Origin: Lustribacter sp049512335
GTDB lineage: Bacteria > Vulcanimicrobiota > Vulcanimicrobiia > Vulcanimicrobiales > Vulcanimicrobiaceae
Assembly (NCBI GenBank): GCA_049512335.1
Contig: JBEKXE010000001.1
Span: forward strand, 65,249-129,248
Length of the DNA: 64,000 nucleotides
Reading direction: 5' to 3'
Shown piece by piece: positions 9,554-18,305 of the stretch. Each line of letters starts with the position of its first letter. The stretch's first letter is position 1. A program made the position numbers and the translations under genes. The notes under the pieces are model-generated. The model was not told the DNA's origin, did not search any database, and worked only from the letters and a program-made list of their open reading frames with translations.

Positions 9554-10390
9554 CTGCAGAATCAAGCAACGCTCCGCAACGCGATCGAATTTTCGGGCGT
9601 GGGGTTACATACCGGCCGCGCGGCAAGCGTGCGCGTGCTGCCGGCCCCGGCCGGTAGCGGGCTGCGCTTTCGACTCGACGGCGCGGTCGAGTTTCCGGCC
9701 CATCCGGATTACGTCGTCGACACGCGCCGCGCGACGGTGCTCGGTTTGGGCGAACACCGCGTGTCGACGGTCGAACATCTGCTCTCCGCGCTGTCCGGCA
9801 CCGGCATCACCAACGCGCTGATCGCGGTCGACGGTCCGGAGATCCCGGCGTCGGACGGCAGCGCGCTCGAGTTCACGGCCGCGATCGACGCCGCCGGCAT
9901 CCTCGAGCAGCCGCTGGCGTGCGCGCGCACCGTCGTGCGCGAGCCGCAGGTGTTTCGCGACGGCAGCGCCGTGCTGGCCGTGCTTCCGGCAGCCGCGTTT
10001 CGCGTGCGCATGACGATCGACTTCCCGGCGCCGGTCGGCGCGCAATACCTCGACTACGACGGCGCCGCGGACAACTACCGCACGGCGATCGCGCCCAACC
10101 GCACGTTCGGCTTTCGGCACGAGGTCGAGGCGCTGCTCGAGCGCGGCCTTGCGATGGGCGGCTCGCTCGACAACGCGGTCGTGTTCGACACCGACGGCCC
10201 GCTGGTGGCGCTGCGCGCCGCGAACGAACCGGTGCGCCACAAAGTGCTCGACCTCATCGGCGACTTCGCCTTGCTGGGCGCGTATCCGCAATGCGAGGTG
10301 ATCGCGGTCAAGAGCGGTCACGCTCTGCATTTCGCCGCGGTGCGCGCGCTCGTCGACCGGGTCGCGGTGAGCGCCGCGAGCGCCGGATAG
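9554..10390 (+). CDS. lpxC: UDP-3-O-acyl-N-acetylglucosamine deacetylase
   Basis: Zn-dependent committed step of lipid A synthesis. Zinc and catalytic motifs are present: EHLLSAL (His 75 from the start used here), HKVLDLIGD (His 229, Asp 233) and GHALHF (His 256), equivalent to H79, H238, D242 and H265 of the E. coli enzyme. The conserved N-terminus (ATLRNAIEFSGVGLHTG) begins upstream of the first standard start (GTG 9599) and runs back to 9554 CTG and 9551 ATC, just after the lpxD stop at 9548-9550. There is no ATG/GTG/TTG that keeps it, so CTG 9554 (278 aa) is chosen. Not fused to fabZ here, unlike some lineages. Confidence 0.94.
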   Translation: MQNQATLRNAIEFSGVGLHTGRAASVRVLPAPAGSGLRFRLDGAVEFPAHPDYVVDTRRATVLGLGEHRVSTVEHLLSALSGTGITNALIAVDGPEIPASDGSALEFTAAIDAAGILEQPLACARTVVREPQVFRDGSAVLAVLPAAAFRVRMTIDFPAPVGAQYLDYDGAADNYRTAIAPNRTFGFRHEVEALLERGLAMGGSLDNAVVFDTDGPLVALRAANEPVRHKVLDLIGDFALLGAYPQCEVIAVKSGHALHFAAVRALVDRVAVSAASAG

Positions 10391-10395
10391 CACCG

Positions 10396-10869
10396 ATGGC
10401 GATCGTCGACATCCGCGAGATCATGACGATCCTGCCGCATCGGTACCCGATGCTGCTGATCGATCGCATCCTCGAGCTCGAGCCGATGACGTACGCGCGC
10501 GGCTACAAGAACATCACCGCCAACGAGCCGATGTTCACCGGACACTTTCCCGGCAATCCGGTACTGCCCGGCGTGTACATGGTCGAGGCGCTGGCGCAGC
10601 TCGGCGGCACGACGGTGCTCGAACCGGGCGACATGGCGCGTAAGGTCGTCTATCTGGTCGGCATCGACAAGGTGAAGTTTCGGCGTCCGGTCGTGCCGGG
10701 CGACCGCCTCGACATGGAAGCGCGCATGCTGCGCACACGGCGCAACATCGGCTGGGTGAGCGTCGAAGCGACGGTCGACGGTAAGGTTGCGTGCAGCGGC
10801 GAGCTGATGTTTTCGATCGGCGGCGACGCACAGAGCTTCGCGTACGACGCGACCATCCTGCATCAGTGA
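10396..10869 (+). CDS. fabZ: 3-hydroxyacyl-ACP dehydratase FabZ
   Basis: 157 aa from ATG 10396, 5 bp after lpxC. Hot-dog-fold dehydratase of fatty-acid elongation, which competes with LpxA/LpxD for 3-hydroxyacyl-ACP; hence its regular place inside lpx operons. The ILPHRYPMLLIDR start, the catalytic GHFPGNPVLPGV (His) with the following Glu in MVEALAQLGG, and KVKFRRPVVPGD are all visible. Its stop overlaps the lpxA start (GTGA). Confidence 0.97.
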   Translation: MAIVDIREIMTILPHRYPMLLIDRILELEPMTYARGYKNITANEPMFTGHFPGNPVLPGVYMVEALAQLGGTTVLEPGDMARKVVYLVGIDKVKFRRPVVPGDRLDMEARMLRTRRNIGWVSVEATVDGKVACSGELMFSIGGDAQSFAYDATILHQ

Positions 10870-11633
10870 TTCATCCGACCGCCGTCGTGCATCCGTCGGC
10901 GAACCTCGCCTACGGCGTGGAGATCGGTCCGTACTGCATCGTCGGCGAGCACGTCACGATCGGGTCGGGATCGGTGCTGCTCGCGCACGTCGTCGTCAAC
11001 GGTCACACGACGATCGGCGACGACGTGATCGTGCATCCGTTCGCCTCGATCGGCGGCACCTCGCAGGACCGCAAGGCCGCCGATGAGGTGTCGTTCACGA
11101 AGATCGGCAACCGCACGATCATTCGGGAATACGCCTCGATTCATCGCGCCACCGGCCCCGGCAACTCGACCGTCATCGGTGACGACTGCCTGCTGCTCGC
11201 GTACACGCACGTCGCGCACAACTGCACGATCGGGAACGACGTGACGATGTCGAATCTGGCGCAGATCGCCGGTCAGGTCGTGGTCGAGGATCACGCCGGC
11301 ATCGGCGGGATGGTCGGCGTGCATCAAGACGTTCGCATCGGCGCCTACGCGTTCGTCGGCGGGATGACGCGCATCGTGCGCGACGTGCCGCCGTTTTTTC
11401 TGGCCGAGGGCAACCCGGCCGAAGTGCACGGGCTGAACAGCGTGGGCCTGCGCCGGCGCAACTTTCCCGCCGAGACGATCGCCGAGCTGAAGAACGCTTA
11501 CAAGCTGATCTACCGCTCGGGCCACAACTTGCGTCAGGCAATCGTCGCCTTGCGCGACGAGGTCCAAAGCGATGCCGGGCGAGTGCTGCTGGCCTTTCTC
11601 GAAGCTCCGTCGGAACGCGGCATCTTGAAATGA
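10866..11633 (+). CDS. lpxA: Acyl-ACP--UDP-N-acetylglucosamine O-acyltransferase
   Basis: 255 aa from GTG 10866, overlapping the fabZ stop by 4 bp; the frame extends upstream but MIHPTAVVHPSA is the normal LpxA N-terminus. First step of lipid A synthesis. It is a left-handed beta helix (IHPTA, IGPYC, IGSGS, IGDDV repeats) with the active-site segment YTHVAHNCTIGN containing the catalytic His, then the C-terminal helical domain (GLNSVGLRRRNFP). Next gene overlaps by ATGA. Confidence 0.97.
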   Translation: MIHPTAVVHPSANLAYGVEIGPYCIVGEHVTIGSGSVLLAHVVVNGHTTIGDDVIVHPFASIGGTSQDRKAADEVSFTKIGNRTIIREYASIHRATGPGNSTVIGDDCLLLAYTHVAHNCTIGNDVTMSNLAQIAGQVVVEDHAGIGGMVGVHQDVRIGAYAFVGGMTRIVRDVPPFFLAEGNPAEVHGLNSVGLRRRNFPAETIAELKNAYKLIYRSGHNLRQAIVALRDEVQSDAGRVLLAFLEAPSERGILK

Positions 11634-12751
11634 CGGCCGCGCCGCTGCGCGTGTTCGTGAGCACGGGTGAAGCGTCGGGCGAGTTGCTGGCCACCGACCT
11701 GATCGGCGCGATGCGCGCGTGCGGCGCCGTCATCGACGCCGACGGCATCGGCGGCGAGCGGCTGGAAGCGGCGGGCGTGCGCTTGACCCAACGCAACGCC
11801 GGCTGGGCCTCGATGGGCCCGCTGGACGCGATCGGCAAGATTCCCAAGCTGCTCTCGGTGGCGTTGCGCACGGCCGTGGCCTTGCGCTCGCATCCGCGCG
11901 ACCTGATCGTGCTGGTCGATTTCGGTGCGTTCAACCTGCGGCTCGCGCGCATGATTCGCTCGCTCGGCTCGTCGACGCCGATCCTGTACTACTTTCCGCC
12001 CGGTGCCTGGCTCGACGATGCGCGGCGTGCGCGCGCGGTCGCCGAGCTGAGCGATCCGCTGACCGCGTTCGCGCATCAGCGCGACTTCTACCAGTCGTTG
12101 GGTTTGCCGATCAGCTACGTCGGACACCCGCTGGTGTCGACGATCGCGGCGCGGCCGCCGCGGCCGCGCGCGCCGGCCGGCGGCGGCATCGTCGCCCTCT
12201 TGCCGGGCAGCCGCAGCGGCGAGATTGGGCGCCATACGCCGCGGCTGCTCAACGCGCTGGCCTTGCTGCGCGAGCGGCGCCCGGGCGTCAGCGCGCTGCT
12301 GGCGGCCGTCGACGCCGCGGCCTATGCGGAATTCGAGGAGCTGTTGCGCTTGCGCTCGCCGTTGCCCGTGCAGCTGGTGCGTTCGGCGCGCGAAGCGCTG
12401 GCCGATGCCGACGCCGCCGCGGTCGCCTCGGGGACGGCGGTGCTCGAGGCGGCCTTGCTCGAGGTTCCGACGGTTTCGCTCTACGTGTTGTCGGAAGCGA
12501 CGGCCAAGGTGGCTCGCCGCGTGTATCGCCGGCGTTTCGTCACACTGCCCAACCTCGTGCTCGACGAGCCGCTCGTGCCCGAACTGTTGCAGGAGGCTGC
12601 GACGCCGCGCGCGCTCGCCGATGCGCTGGAAGTTGCGCTGACCGACGCCGACGAGCAGCTGGCCGGCTTCCGCCGCTTGCGCGGCGCGTTGGGCAGCCCG
12701 GACTCGCTCGAACGCTGCGCGCGCTTCGCGTTGCGCTTGGCCGGACGATGA
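11630..12751 (+). CDS. lpxB: Lipid-A-disaccharide synthase
   Basis: 373 aa, ATG overlapping lpxA by 4 bp. GT-B (family GT19) inverting glycosyltransferase that joins UDP-2,3-diacylglucosamine and lipid X. Diagnostic segments: STGEASGELLATDLI near the N-terminus (GEASGD in most LpxB; here Glu replaces the final Asp), ASMGPLDAIGKIPKL, YYFPPGAWLDD, YVGHPLV, LLPGSRSGEIGRH, and the donor-binding ASGTAVLEAALLEVPTV. Length is typical. Overlaps the next gene by ATGA. Confidence 0.95.
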   Translation: MTAAPLRVFVSTGEASGELLATDLIGAMRACGAVIDADGIGGERLEAAGVRLTQRNAGWASMGPLDAIGKIPKLLSVALRTAVALRSHPRDLIVLVDFGAFNLRLARMIRSLGSSTPILYYFPPGAWLDDARRARAVAELSDPLTAFAHQRDFYQSLGLPISYVGHPLVSTIAARPPRPRAPAGGGIVALLPGSRSGEIGRHTPRLLNALALLRERRPGVSALLAAVDAAAYAEFEELLRLRSPLPVQLVRSAREALADADAAAVASGTAVLEAALLEVPTVSLYVLSEATAKVARRVYRRRFVTLPNLVLDEPLVPELLQEAATPRALADALEVALTDADEQLAGFRRLRGALGSPDSLERCARFALRLAGR

Positions 12752-13464
12752 TCCGGATCTATCACACCTCCGATCTGCACGACCGGCGGCACATCGCCGC
12801 ACCGTTGCGCCGCTTGCGCGCGGAGCGGCCCGGACTGCTGGTCGACTGCGGCGATTCGCTGCGCGGCTCGCAGACCGTGTACCACCGGCGCGAACCGATC
12901 GTCGACGAGCTCGATGCGGCCGGCTACGACGTCACCGCCGTCGGCAACCGCGAATTCCATTACCTCTTCGGCTTGGTCGGCCGCCGGCTACGCAAGATGC
13001 ACCACCCGGTCGTGTGCGCGAACCTGGTCGACGTGCGCGGGCGCCCGCTGCCCTTCGCGGCCGAGGTGCAACTGCGCGCACACGACGGCGAGGACGTGCG
13101 CTTCTTCGGCCTGCTCGTGCCGCAGTATCCGAACGGCTCGCCGTGGGAGCGCGTGTTCGGCTGGCGTTTTCTCGACCCGCCGGCGGTTGCCGCGGAGATC
13201 GCGCGCACGACTCCGGCCGGAGTGACGCTGGTGGCGCTTTCGCACCTGGGGTTGCGCGCCGACCGCGCGTTGGCCGCGGCCGTTCCGCAACTCGATTTGA
13301 TCTTGGGCGGCCATTCGCACGACACGACGCCGGAGCCGGAGGTCGTCAACGGCGTGCCGATCGTGCATGCCGGTCCGTACGGCGCGTTCGCCTCCCGCAC
13401 CGAACTCGTGCGCGACGGGGCGCGCGCGCGCATCACCGCCTTCGACTTGTTGCCGCTGACGTGA
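12748..13464 (+). CDS. Calcineurin-like metallophosphatase, candidate replacement for LpxH
   Basis: 238 aa from ATG 12748 inside the lpxB stop. All dinuclear metal-site blocks are there: SDLHD (Asp 9, His 11), DCGD (Asp 36), GNREF (Asn 67, Arg 68), LSHLG and GGHSHD. Most relatives (5'-nucleotidase type) read GNHE in the third block; LpxH instead reads GNRD, and this protein reads GNRE. The C-terminal part (GGHSHDTTPEPEVVNG, then AGPYG) is closer to 5'-nucleotidases. No LpxH, LpxI or LpxG homologue is otherwise present in this lpx cluster, so hydrolysis of UDP-2,3-diacylglucosamine to lipid X is an attractive inferred role. Safe call: metallophosphoesterase; substrate unproven. No signal peptide, so cytoplasmic. 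Confidence 0.72.
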   Translation: MIRIYHTSDLHDRRHIAAPLRRLRAERPGLLVDCGDSLRGSQTVYHRREPIVDELDAAGYDVTAVGNREFHYLFGLVGRRLRKMHHPVVCANLVDVRGRPLPFAAEVQLRAHDGEDVRFFGLLVPQYPNGSPWERVFGWRFLDPPAVAAEIARTTPAGVTLVALSHLGLRADRALAAAVPQLDLILGGHSHDTTPEPEVVNGVPIVHAGPYGAFASRTELVRDGARARITAFDLLPLT

Positions 13465-14552
13465 GCGGACCGGTATTGTTCGTCACGAACGGACACGGCG
13501 AAGCCTCGATCGCGGCGCGGATCGCGCACGACCTGCGGGCCCTCGCGCCGTTGCGAACCGACCATCTCGCGCTGGTCGGCGAGCGTTTCGGAGGAGGGGA
13601 TTTTGCCGATGTGGGACCGCAGCGCGCGATGCCCAGCGGCGGCCTCGTTGCGATGGGCAACGTCCGCGCGTTCGCCCGCGATCTGGGCGCCGGTTGGCTC
13701 GGCTTGTTCCTCGCGCAACTGCGTTTTCTGCGCGCCGCCGGCGCACGTTATGCGGCCGTCGTCGCGGTCGGCGACGCGTACGCGGCGGCGCTGGTGCGGT
13801 TGACGCGCCGGCCGTGGATTTTCGTCGGCACCGCCAAGAGCGAATACGTCGCGCCGTACGGGCTAGTGGAACGCGCGATCATTACCGCCGCGACGCGCAT
13901 CTTCGTGCGCGACGCCGTCACGGCCGACGCGTTGCGGCGGCACGGCGTGCGGGCCGAAGCGCCCGGCAACGTCATCGCGGATCTGCCGGTCGAGGACGGC
14001 CGCTACGCGTGGCCGGGACCGGTGCGGATCGCGCTGCTGCCCGGCAGTCGCGAACGCGCGTACGCCGACGCCGGCCGCATCCTGGAGATCGCGGATCGCG
14101 TCGCGGCGCGCGTCCCCGGCGTCGCGGCGGTGCTCTCGCTCGCACCGGCGCTCGATCCGGCGCGCTTCGCACCGCTGTTCGAGCGATATCCGCACCTGGG
14201 CGCGTGGACCGGCGGCATCGGCGGCATCCTCGCCGGTGCGACGCTGGCGATCGGTCAGGCCGGCACCGCCAATGAAGCCGCGGCGGCCTGCGGCGTCCCA
14301 GTCGTCGCGCTCGAGCTGGACGGCGACCGCCGCGGCGGCTGGTACCGGATGCGCCAGGAACGGTTGCTGGCCGACGCGATGCTGGTGGTGCCCGGCGATC
14401 CGGCCGCCGCAACCGACGCGATCGTGACGCTGCTGAACGATCCGGCGCGGCTGGCCCGGATGGGGGCCGCCGGACGCGAGCGCATGGGACCGGCCGGTGG
14501 GGCCGCCGCGATCGCGCGGGCGATCGCCGGCGTCGCGGCGGCCGGAGCATGA
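13461..14552 (+). CDS. Lipid-A-disaccharide synthase-related protein (TIGR03492 type)
   Basis: 363 aa from GTG 13461 (GTGA overlap with the gene before). A GT-B fold protein distantly like LpxB: N-terminal TNGHGEASIAARIA in place of GEASGD, GNVRAFARDLGAGW, VAVGDAYAAAL, a second-half LLPGSRERAYADAGRI and a donor-site-like AIGQAGTANEAAAACGVPVV. This is the layout of the LpxB-related family known from Cyanobacteria, Deinococci and plants, whose reaction is not established to my knowledge. It follows lpxB and the phosphatase in the same operon, so a lipid A or glycolipid glycosyl transfer is inferred. ATGA overlap with the next gene. Confidence 0.8.
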   Translation: MSGPVLFVTNGHGEASIAARIAHDLRALAPLRTDHLALVGERFGGGDFADVGPQRAMPSGGLVAMGNVRAFARDLGAGWLGLFLAQLRFLRAAGARYAAVVAVGDAYAAALVRLTRRPWIFVGTAKSEYVAPYGLVERAIITAATRIFVRDAVTADALRRHGVRAEAPGNVIADLPVEDGRYAWPGPVRIALLPGSRERAYADAGRILEIADRVAARVPGVAAVLSLAPALDPARFAPLFERYPHLGAWTGGIGGILAGATLAIGQAGTANEAAAACGVPVVALELDGDRRGGWYRMRQERLLADAMLVVPGDPAAATDAIVTLLNDPARLARMGAAGRERMGPAGGAAAIARAIAGVAAAGA

Positions 14553-15772
14553 CGTTCCCCGACCGCGCCGTCGTGGCCGCGATCGTCTTCATGTACGTGG
14601 CGATCCCGCTCTACGGCACCTTCGAGGTGTTCGATCCGGTGCGGCTGCCGATCCCGGCCCTGGTGTCGCTGCCGGGCGCCGTCGCGATCGCCCTGGCGAT
14701 GCTGGCGGCCGCTGCGATCTGCACCTGGGGCGCTTTCCGGCGGCCGGCGCCGCGGCGGATCGTGCTCGCCCAGCTCCTGGCCGGTGCGGCGATCGTGCCC
14801 GCCGCGCTGCTCGGGTTCGACCCGGCGACCGGGTTCGAATTGGCGCTGATCGTGCTGGCGATGGGTATCGTGGGCGTCGCGCTCTACGGCTACTCGGCGC
14901 TGCCGGGCGTCACCCGGACGATCGTGGTGGCGTGGCTCGCCTCGGCCGCGGTCGCGGCGGGCGTGGCGCTCGCCATGATCCTCAGCCGCAATCCGGCCGC
15001 GCTCTACGCCTACAATAACGGCCGCGCCGTCGGCACGTTCCTCAATCCCAACGAGCTGGCGGCCTACCTGCTGGTCGTGCTGGGATTAGCCGCCGGGGTC
15101 ACCGGTTACACGCGCAACCTGCCGCTGCGCGTGCTGGCCGGGGTCACGCTGGTCACCGGGTTGCTGGTGCTCGGCGCGACGTACTCGCGCTGGGGCGTGC
15201 TCTCGGCGCTGGCCGGCCTCGCCTTCTTCGCCCTGCTGGCCGGCAGCCGGCGGATCTGGATCGGCCTCGGCGTGGTCGCGGTGCTGGCGGGTGCGTTGAT
15301 CGTCGCGGCTCCCGGCGAAGCCGAACACCACGATCCGCGCGACGACACCTCGCGCATCGTCGCCTGGACGACCGGCGTGCGCACGTGGCTGGCCTTTCCG
15401 CTCACCGGCGTCGGGCCGCTCGCCTTCCGGCGCACCTACGACGTGCTGCGCCCGCCCGAGGCGCCGGGCGGCGAGGCGCCGGTGGCGTTCGATCCGCACA
15501 GCCTGCCGTTGGCGTATCTCGACGAGTCCGGGCTGGTCGGCCTGATCGCCCTCCTGTGGTGCTGGTCGGTCTACGTGCGCGAGATCCCGCGCGTGCTGCG
15601 CGGCGCGGACCCGCGCCGGCGAGCGCTGGTCTACGCGCTGGCCGGCGGGCTCGTCGCCCTCAACGTGCACGTGCTGGTGAATACGATCAGCATCTACTTC
15701 GCGCTGGCGCTGCAAGGCCTGGCGCTGGCGCTCGCGCTCGCGCAACGGGATCTCGATGCGCCCGCCGCGTGA
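14549..15772 (+). CDS. O-antigen ligase/polymerase family membrane protein
   Basis: 407 aa, about ten to twelve hydrophobic segments across the whole length, with the Wzy/WaaL-type large periplasmic loop near residues 260-325 (RIVAWTTGVRTWLAFPLTGVG, a DPHSLPLAYLDESG stretch with the conserved His). The TFLNPNELAAYL segment (GxxxNPN...) is typical of the O-antigen ligase family. These proteins polymerise O units or ligate them to lipid A-core in the outer leaflet of the inner membrane. Sequence alone does not separate ligase from polymerase. Start overlaps the preceding gene; its end overlaps lptC by 17 bp. Confidence 0.85.
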   Translation: MTFPDRAVVAAIVFMYVAIPLYGTFEVFDPVRLPIPALVSLPGAVAIALAMLAAAAICTWGAFRRPAPRRIVLAQLLAGAAIVPAALLGFDPATGFELALIVLAMGIVGVALYGYSALPGVTRTIVVAWLASAAVAAGVALAMILSRNPAALYAYNNGRAVGTFLNPNELAAYLLVVLGLAAGVTGYTRNLPLRVLAGVTLVTGLLVLGATYSRWGVLSALAGLAFFALLAGSRRIWIGLGVVAVLAGALIVAAPGEAEHHDPRDDTSRIVAWTTGVRTWLAFPLTGVGPLAFRRTYDVLRPPEAPGGEAPVAFDPHSLPLAYLDESGLVGLIALLWCWSVYVREIPRVLRGADPRRRALVYALAGGLVALNVHVLVNTISIYFALALQGLALALALAQRDLDAPAA

Positions 15773-16309
15773 GCTGCTGCTGGTGGCGCTCCTGACCGCC
15801 TGCAGCCGTCCGCCGGCGCCGCCGGCAGCGCCGTCCGCCGTTCCCGCGCCGACCCCGACGCCGACGCTCGTCCCGCTGCACGTAACCAGCAGCGGCGGGA
15901 CCGGCCAGCCGACGATTCTCAGCGAGATGAAGCATAACCGGACGATGTACGTCGTGCGCGCGCGATCGTTCGTCGCCGATTCGGTGAGCGGCCAGGCCGC
16001 AAGCGGCAGCGGGTCCTTCGTCCAACCGCAGATCACCTTCGTCGACCGCAGCGGCGCGCAAACCGTCGCCGACGCGCCGGAGGCCGTCTTGACGGGCGCC
16101 GATAAAAGCGTGCTCATGACGGGCGGCGTGCACGCGCGATCGCAAGACGGGAACGTTTTGTCCTGCGATCGTCTCCGGTATGACGGATCCACGGAACGCA
16201 TCCACGGCGACGGCCACGTGGTGGTGACGACGCCGTCCGGCCTGACGCTGGTCGGTGACGAGGTCGACGGCGACTCGCGCTTGGACAACGTGCGGGTCTA
16301 TCGCCGCCC

Positions 16310-16313
<4 letters not shown>
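15756..16313 (+). CDS. lptC: LPS export periplasmic protein LptC-like lipoprotein
   Basis: 185 aa with a lipoprotein signal (LLLVALLTAC, Cys near residue 16), then a Pro/Ala linker and a beta-jellyroll of OstA/LptC type: strands containing FVADSVSGQAAS, VLTGADKSVLMTGGV, GNVLSCDRLRYDGSTERIHGD and GHVVVTTPSGLTLVGDEVD. LptC joins the LptBFG extractor to the periplasmic bridge. Adjacent lptB and lptF/G support the call. LptA has the same fold, so a role covering LptA cannot be excluded; the lipid anchor and size favour LptC. ATGA overlap with lptB. Confidence 0.85.
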
Positions 16314-17050
<737 letters not shown>

Positions 17051-17058
17051 GCGCGCAG

Positions 17059-17160
17059 TTTAAAGGCGCTCCGCCCCAGGCTCCGCGCCCCCCACGCCTA
17101 GGGCGTGGGGCCCCCATGTCTCGAGCGTCGTCACGATGACGGCACGGGAAACATTCCCCG
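17059..17160. repeat. Dispersed repeat, copy A (inverted partner at 41415-41511)
   Basis: Shares with 41415-41511, in opposite orientation, a 25-bp identical core (17063-17087 against 41484-41508), a GC hairpin (here a 9-bp stem 17090-17098/17102-17110 with TAG loop) and a distal block 17141-17159 matching 18 of 19 bases at 41416-41434. The hairpin arms differ between copies but stay paired in each. The ATG at 17136 lies inside the repeat, which argues that it is not the native start of the permease gene. No transposase or target duplication seen. Confidence 0.85.
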
Positions 17161-17207
17161 GGGTACGCTTGCTCCATTTGTTGCGTGCAGAACTCGAGCC
17201 GTTGCAC

Positions 17208-18305
17208 GTGACGATTCTGGACCGGTATCTCGTGACGGAGCTGACCGGGCCGGTGCTGTTCGGCGCCGCCGGGTTCACCTTGATCTTCGTCGCGACGCAG
17301 CTGCTCGCGATCGGGCGGCTGGTGTCCCAAGAGAATCTTTCGCTGTGGATCGCGATCGAGTACTTCTTGTGGCAGATGCCGTCGTTCTTGCTCGACGTGA
17401 TCCCGATGGCGATGCTGTTCGGCATGTTGCTGACGATGGGACGGCTGTCGGGCGACAGCGAGATCACCGCGCTCAAAGCCGGCGGCGTCTCGCTCGCGCG
17501 AATGTTTCTGCCGCTGGCGGTCGTCGGTCTCGGCGTCTCGTTCTTCGCGCTGGTCATGCAAGAAGCGCTCGTGCCGCTCGCCAACGACCGGGCGGCATAT
17601 CTGCGCGAGTCGGCGATCGAGCACGTTTCCCCGGCGGCCTCGAACCTCTCGGCGGTGACCGACCTGCCGGGCGGCGGCAAGCAGGTCACGATCGCGGGCG
17701 GCCTCGACGCGCCGACGCAAACGCTGATCAACGTCACCGTGCTGCAATACGACGCCGACCAAGAACTCAAGGCGATGATCGTCAGCAAACGCGCGCACTA
17801 CGACCCGCCGACGTGGAATTTCGAAGACGCGACCACATATCATTTCAACGCCGGCGACGTGTCCGAGAAGATGGTGACGCCCGGAACGCTGTCGGTCGAC
17901 ATCGGCGAGCGGCCGAGCGAGATCGCCAAGCGCAGCCTGCAGGCCAACGACCCCGAGAACCTCTCGCGCGGCGAGATCAAAAACGCGCTGGACAACGCCA
18001 CCCTGAGCGATTCGCAGCGCCGCCTCTTCACCGCGACGTATGCCTCGAAACTGGCCCGGCCGTTTTCGGCGTTCGTGTTCGTGCTCTTCGCCTTTCCGCT
18101 CGGCATACGGCGCATTCGCGGCGGCGGCGCGGCGCTCGGGTTCGGCCTGGCGCTGGTGATCGTGTTCGTGTACTACGTGATCATGGCGCTGGCGCTCTCG
18201 TTCGGCAGTCTGGCGCTGTGGCTCGCCGGGATTGCGGCCTGGACGCCGAACGCGCTGTTCAGTTTGATCGGATTGTGGCTTCTGCGACGGGCGTCGGCGG
18301 TCTGA
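17208..18305 (+). CDS. LPS export permease, LptF/LptG family
   Basis: 365 aa from GTG 17208 (VTILDRYLVTEL, the normal family start); an in-frame ATG at 17136 would add 24 residues but lies in the dispersed repeat. Six membrane segments: three at the N-terminal side (GPVLFGAAGFTLIFVATQLLA; FLLDVIPMAMLFGMLLTMG; FLPLAVVGLGVSFFALV), a periplasmic beta-jellyroll of about 150 residues, and three C-terminal ones (FVFVLFAFPLGIR onward). Conserved cytoplasmic SGDSEITALKAGG coupling helix contacts LptB. LptF and LptG normally form a heterodimer; only one gene is present here, so the partner is elsewhere or the complex is homodimeric. Confidence 0.9.
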   Translation: MTILDRYLVTELTGPVLFGAAGFTLIFVATQLLAIGRLVSQENLSLWIAIEYFLWQMPSFLLDVIPMAMLFGMLLTMGRLSGDSEITALKAGGVSLARMFLPLAVVGLGVSFFALVMQEALVPLANDRAAYLRESAIEHVSPAASNLSAVTDLPGGGKQVTIAGGLDAPTQTLINVTVLQYDADQELKAMIVSKRAHYDPPTWNFEDATTYHFNAGDVSEKMVTPGTLSVDIGERPSEIAKRSLQANDPENLSRGEIKNALDNATLSDSQRRLFTATYASKLARPFSAFVFVLFAFPLGIRRIRGGGAALGFGLALVIVFVYYVIMALALSFGSLALWLAGIAAWTPNALFSLIGLWLLRRASAV

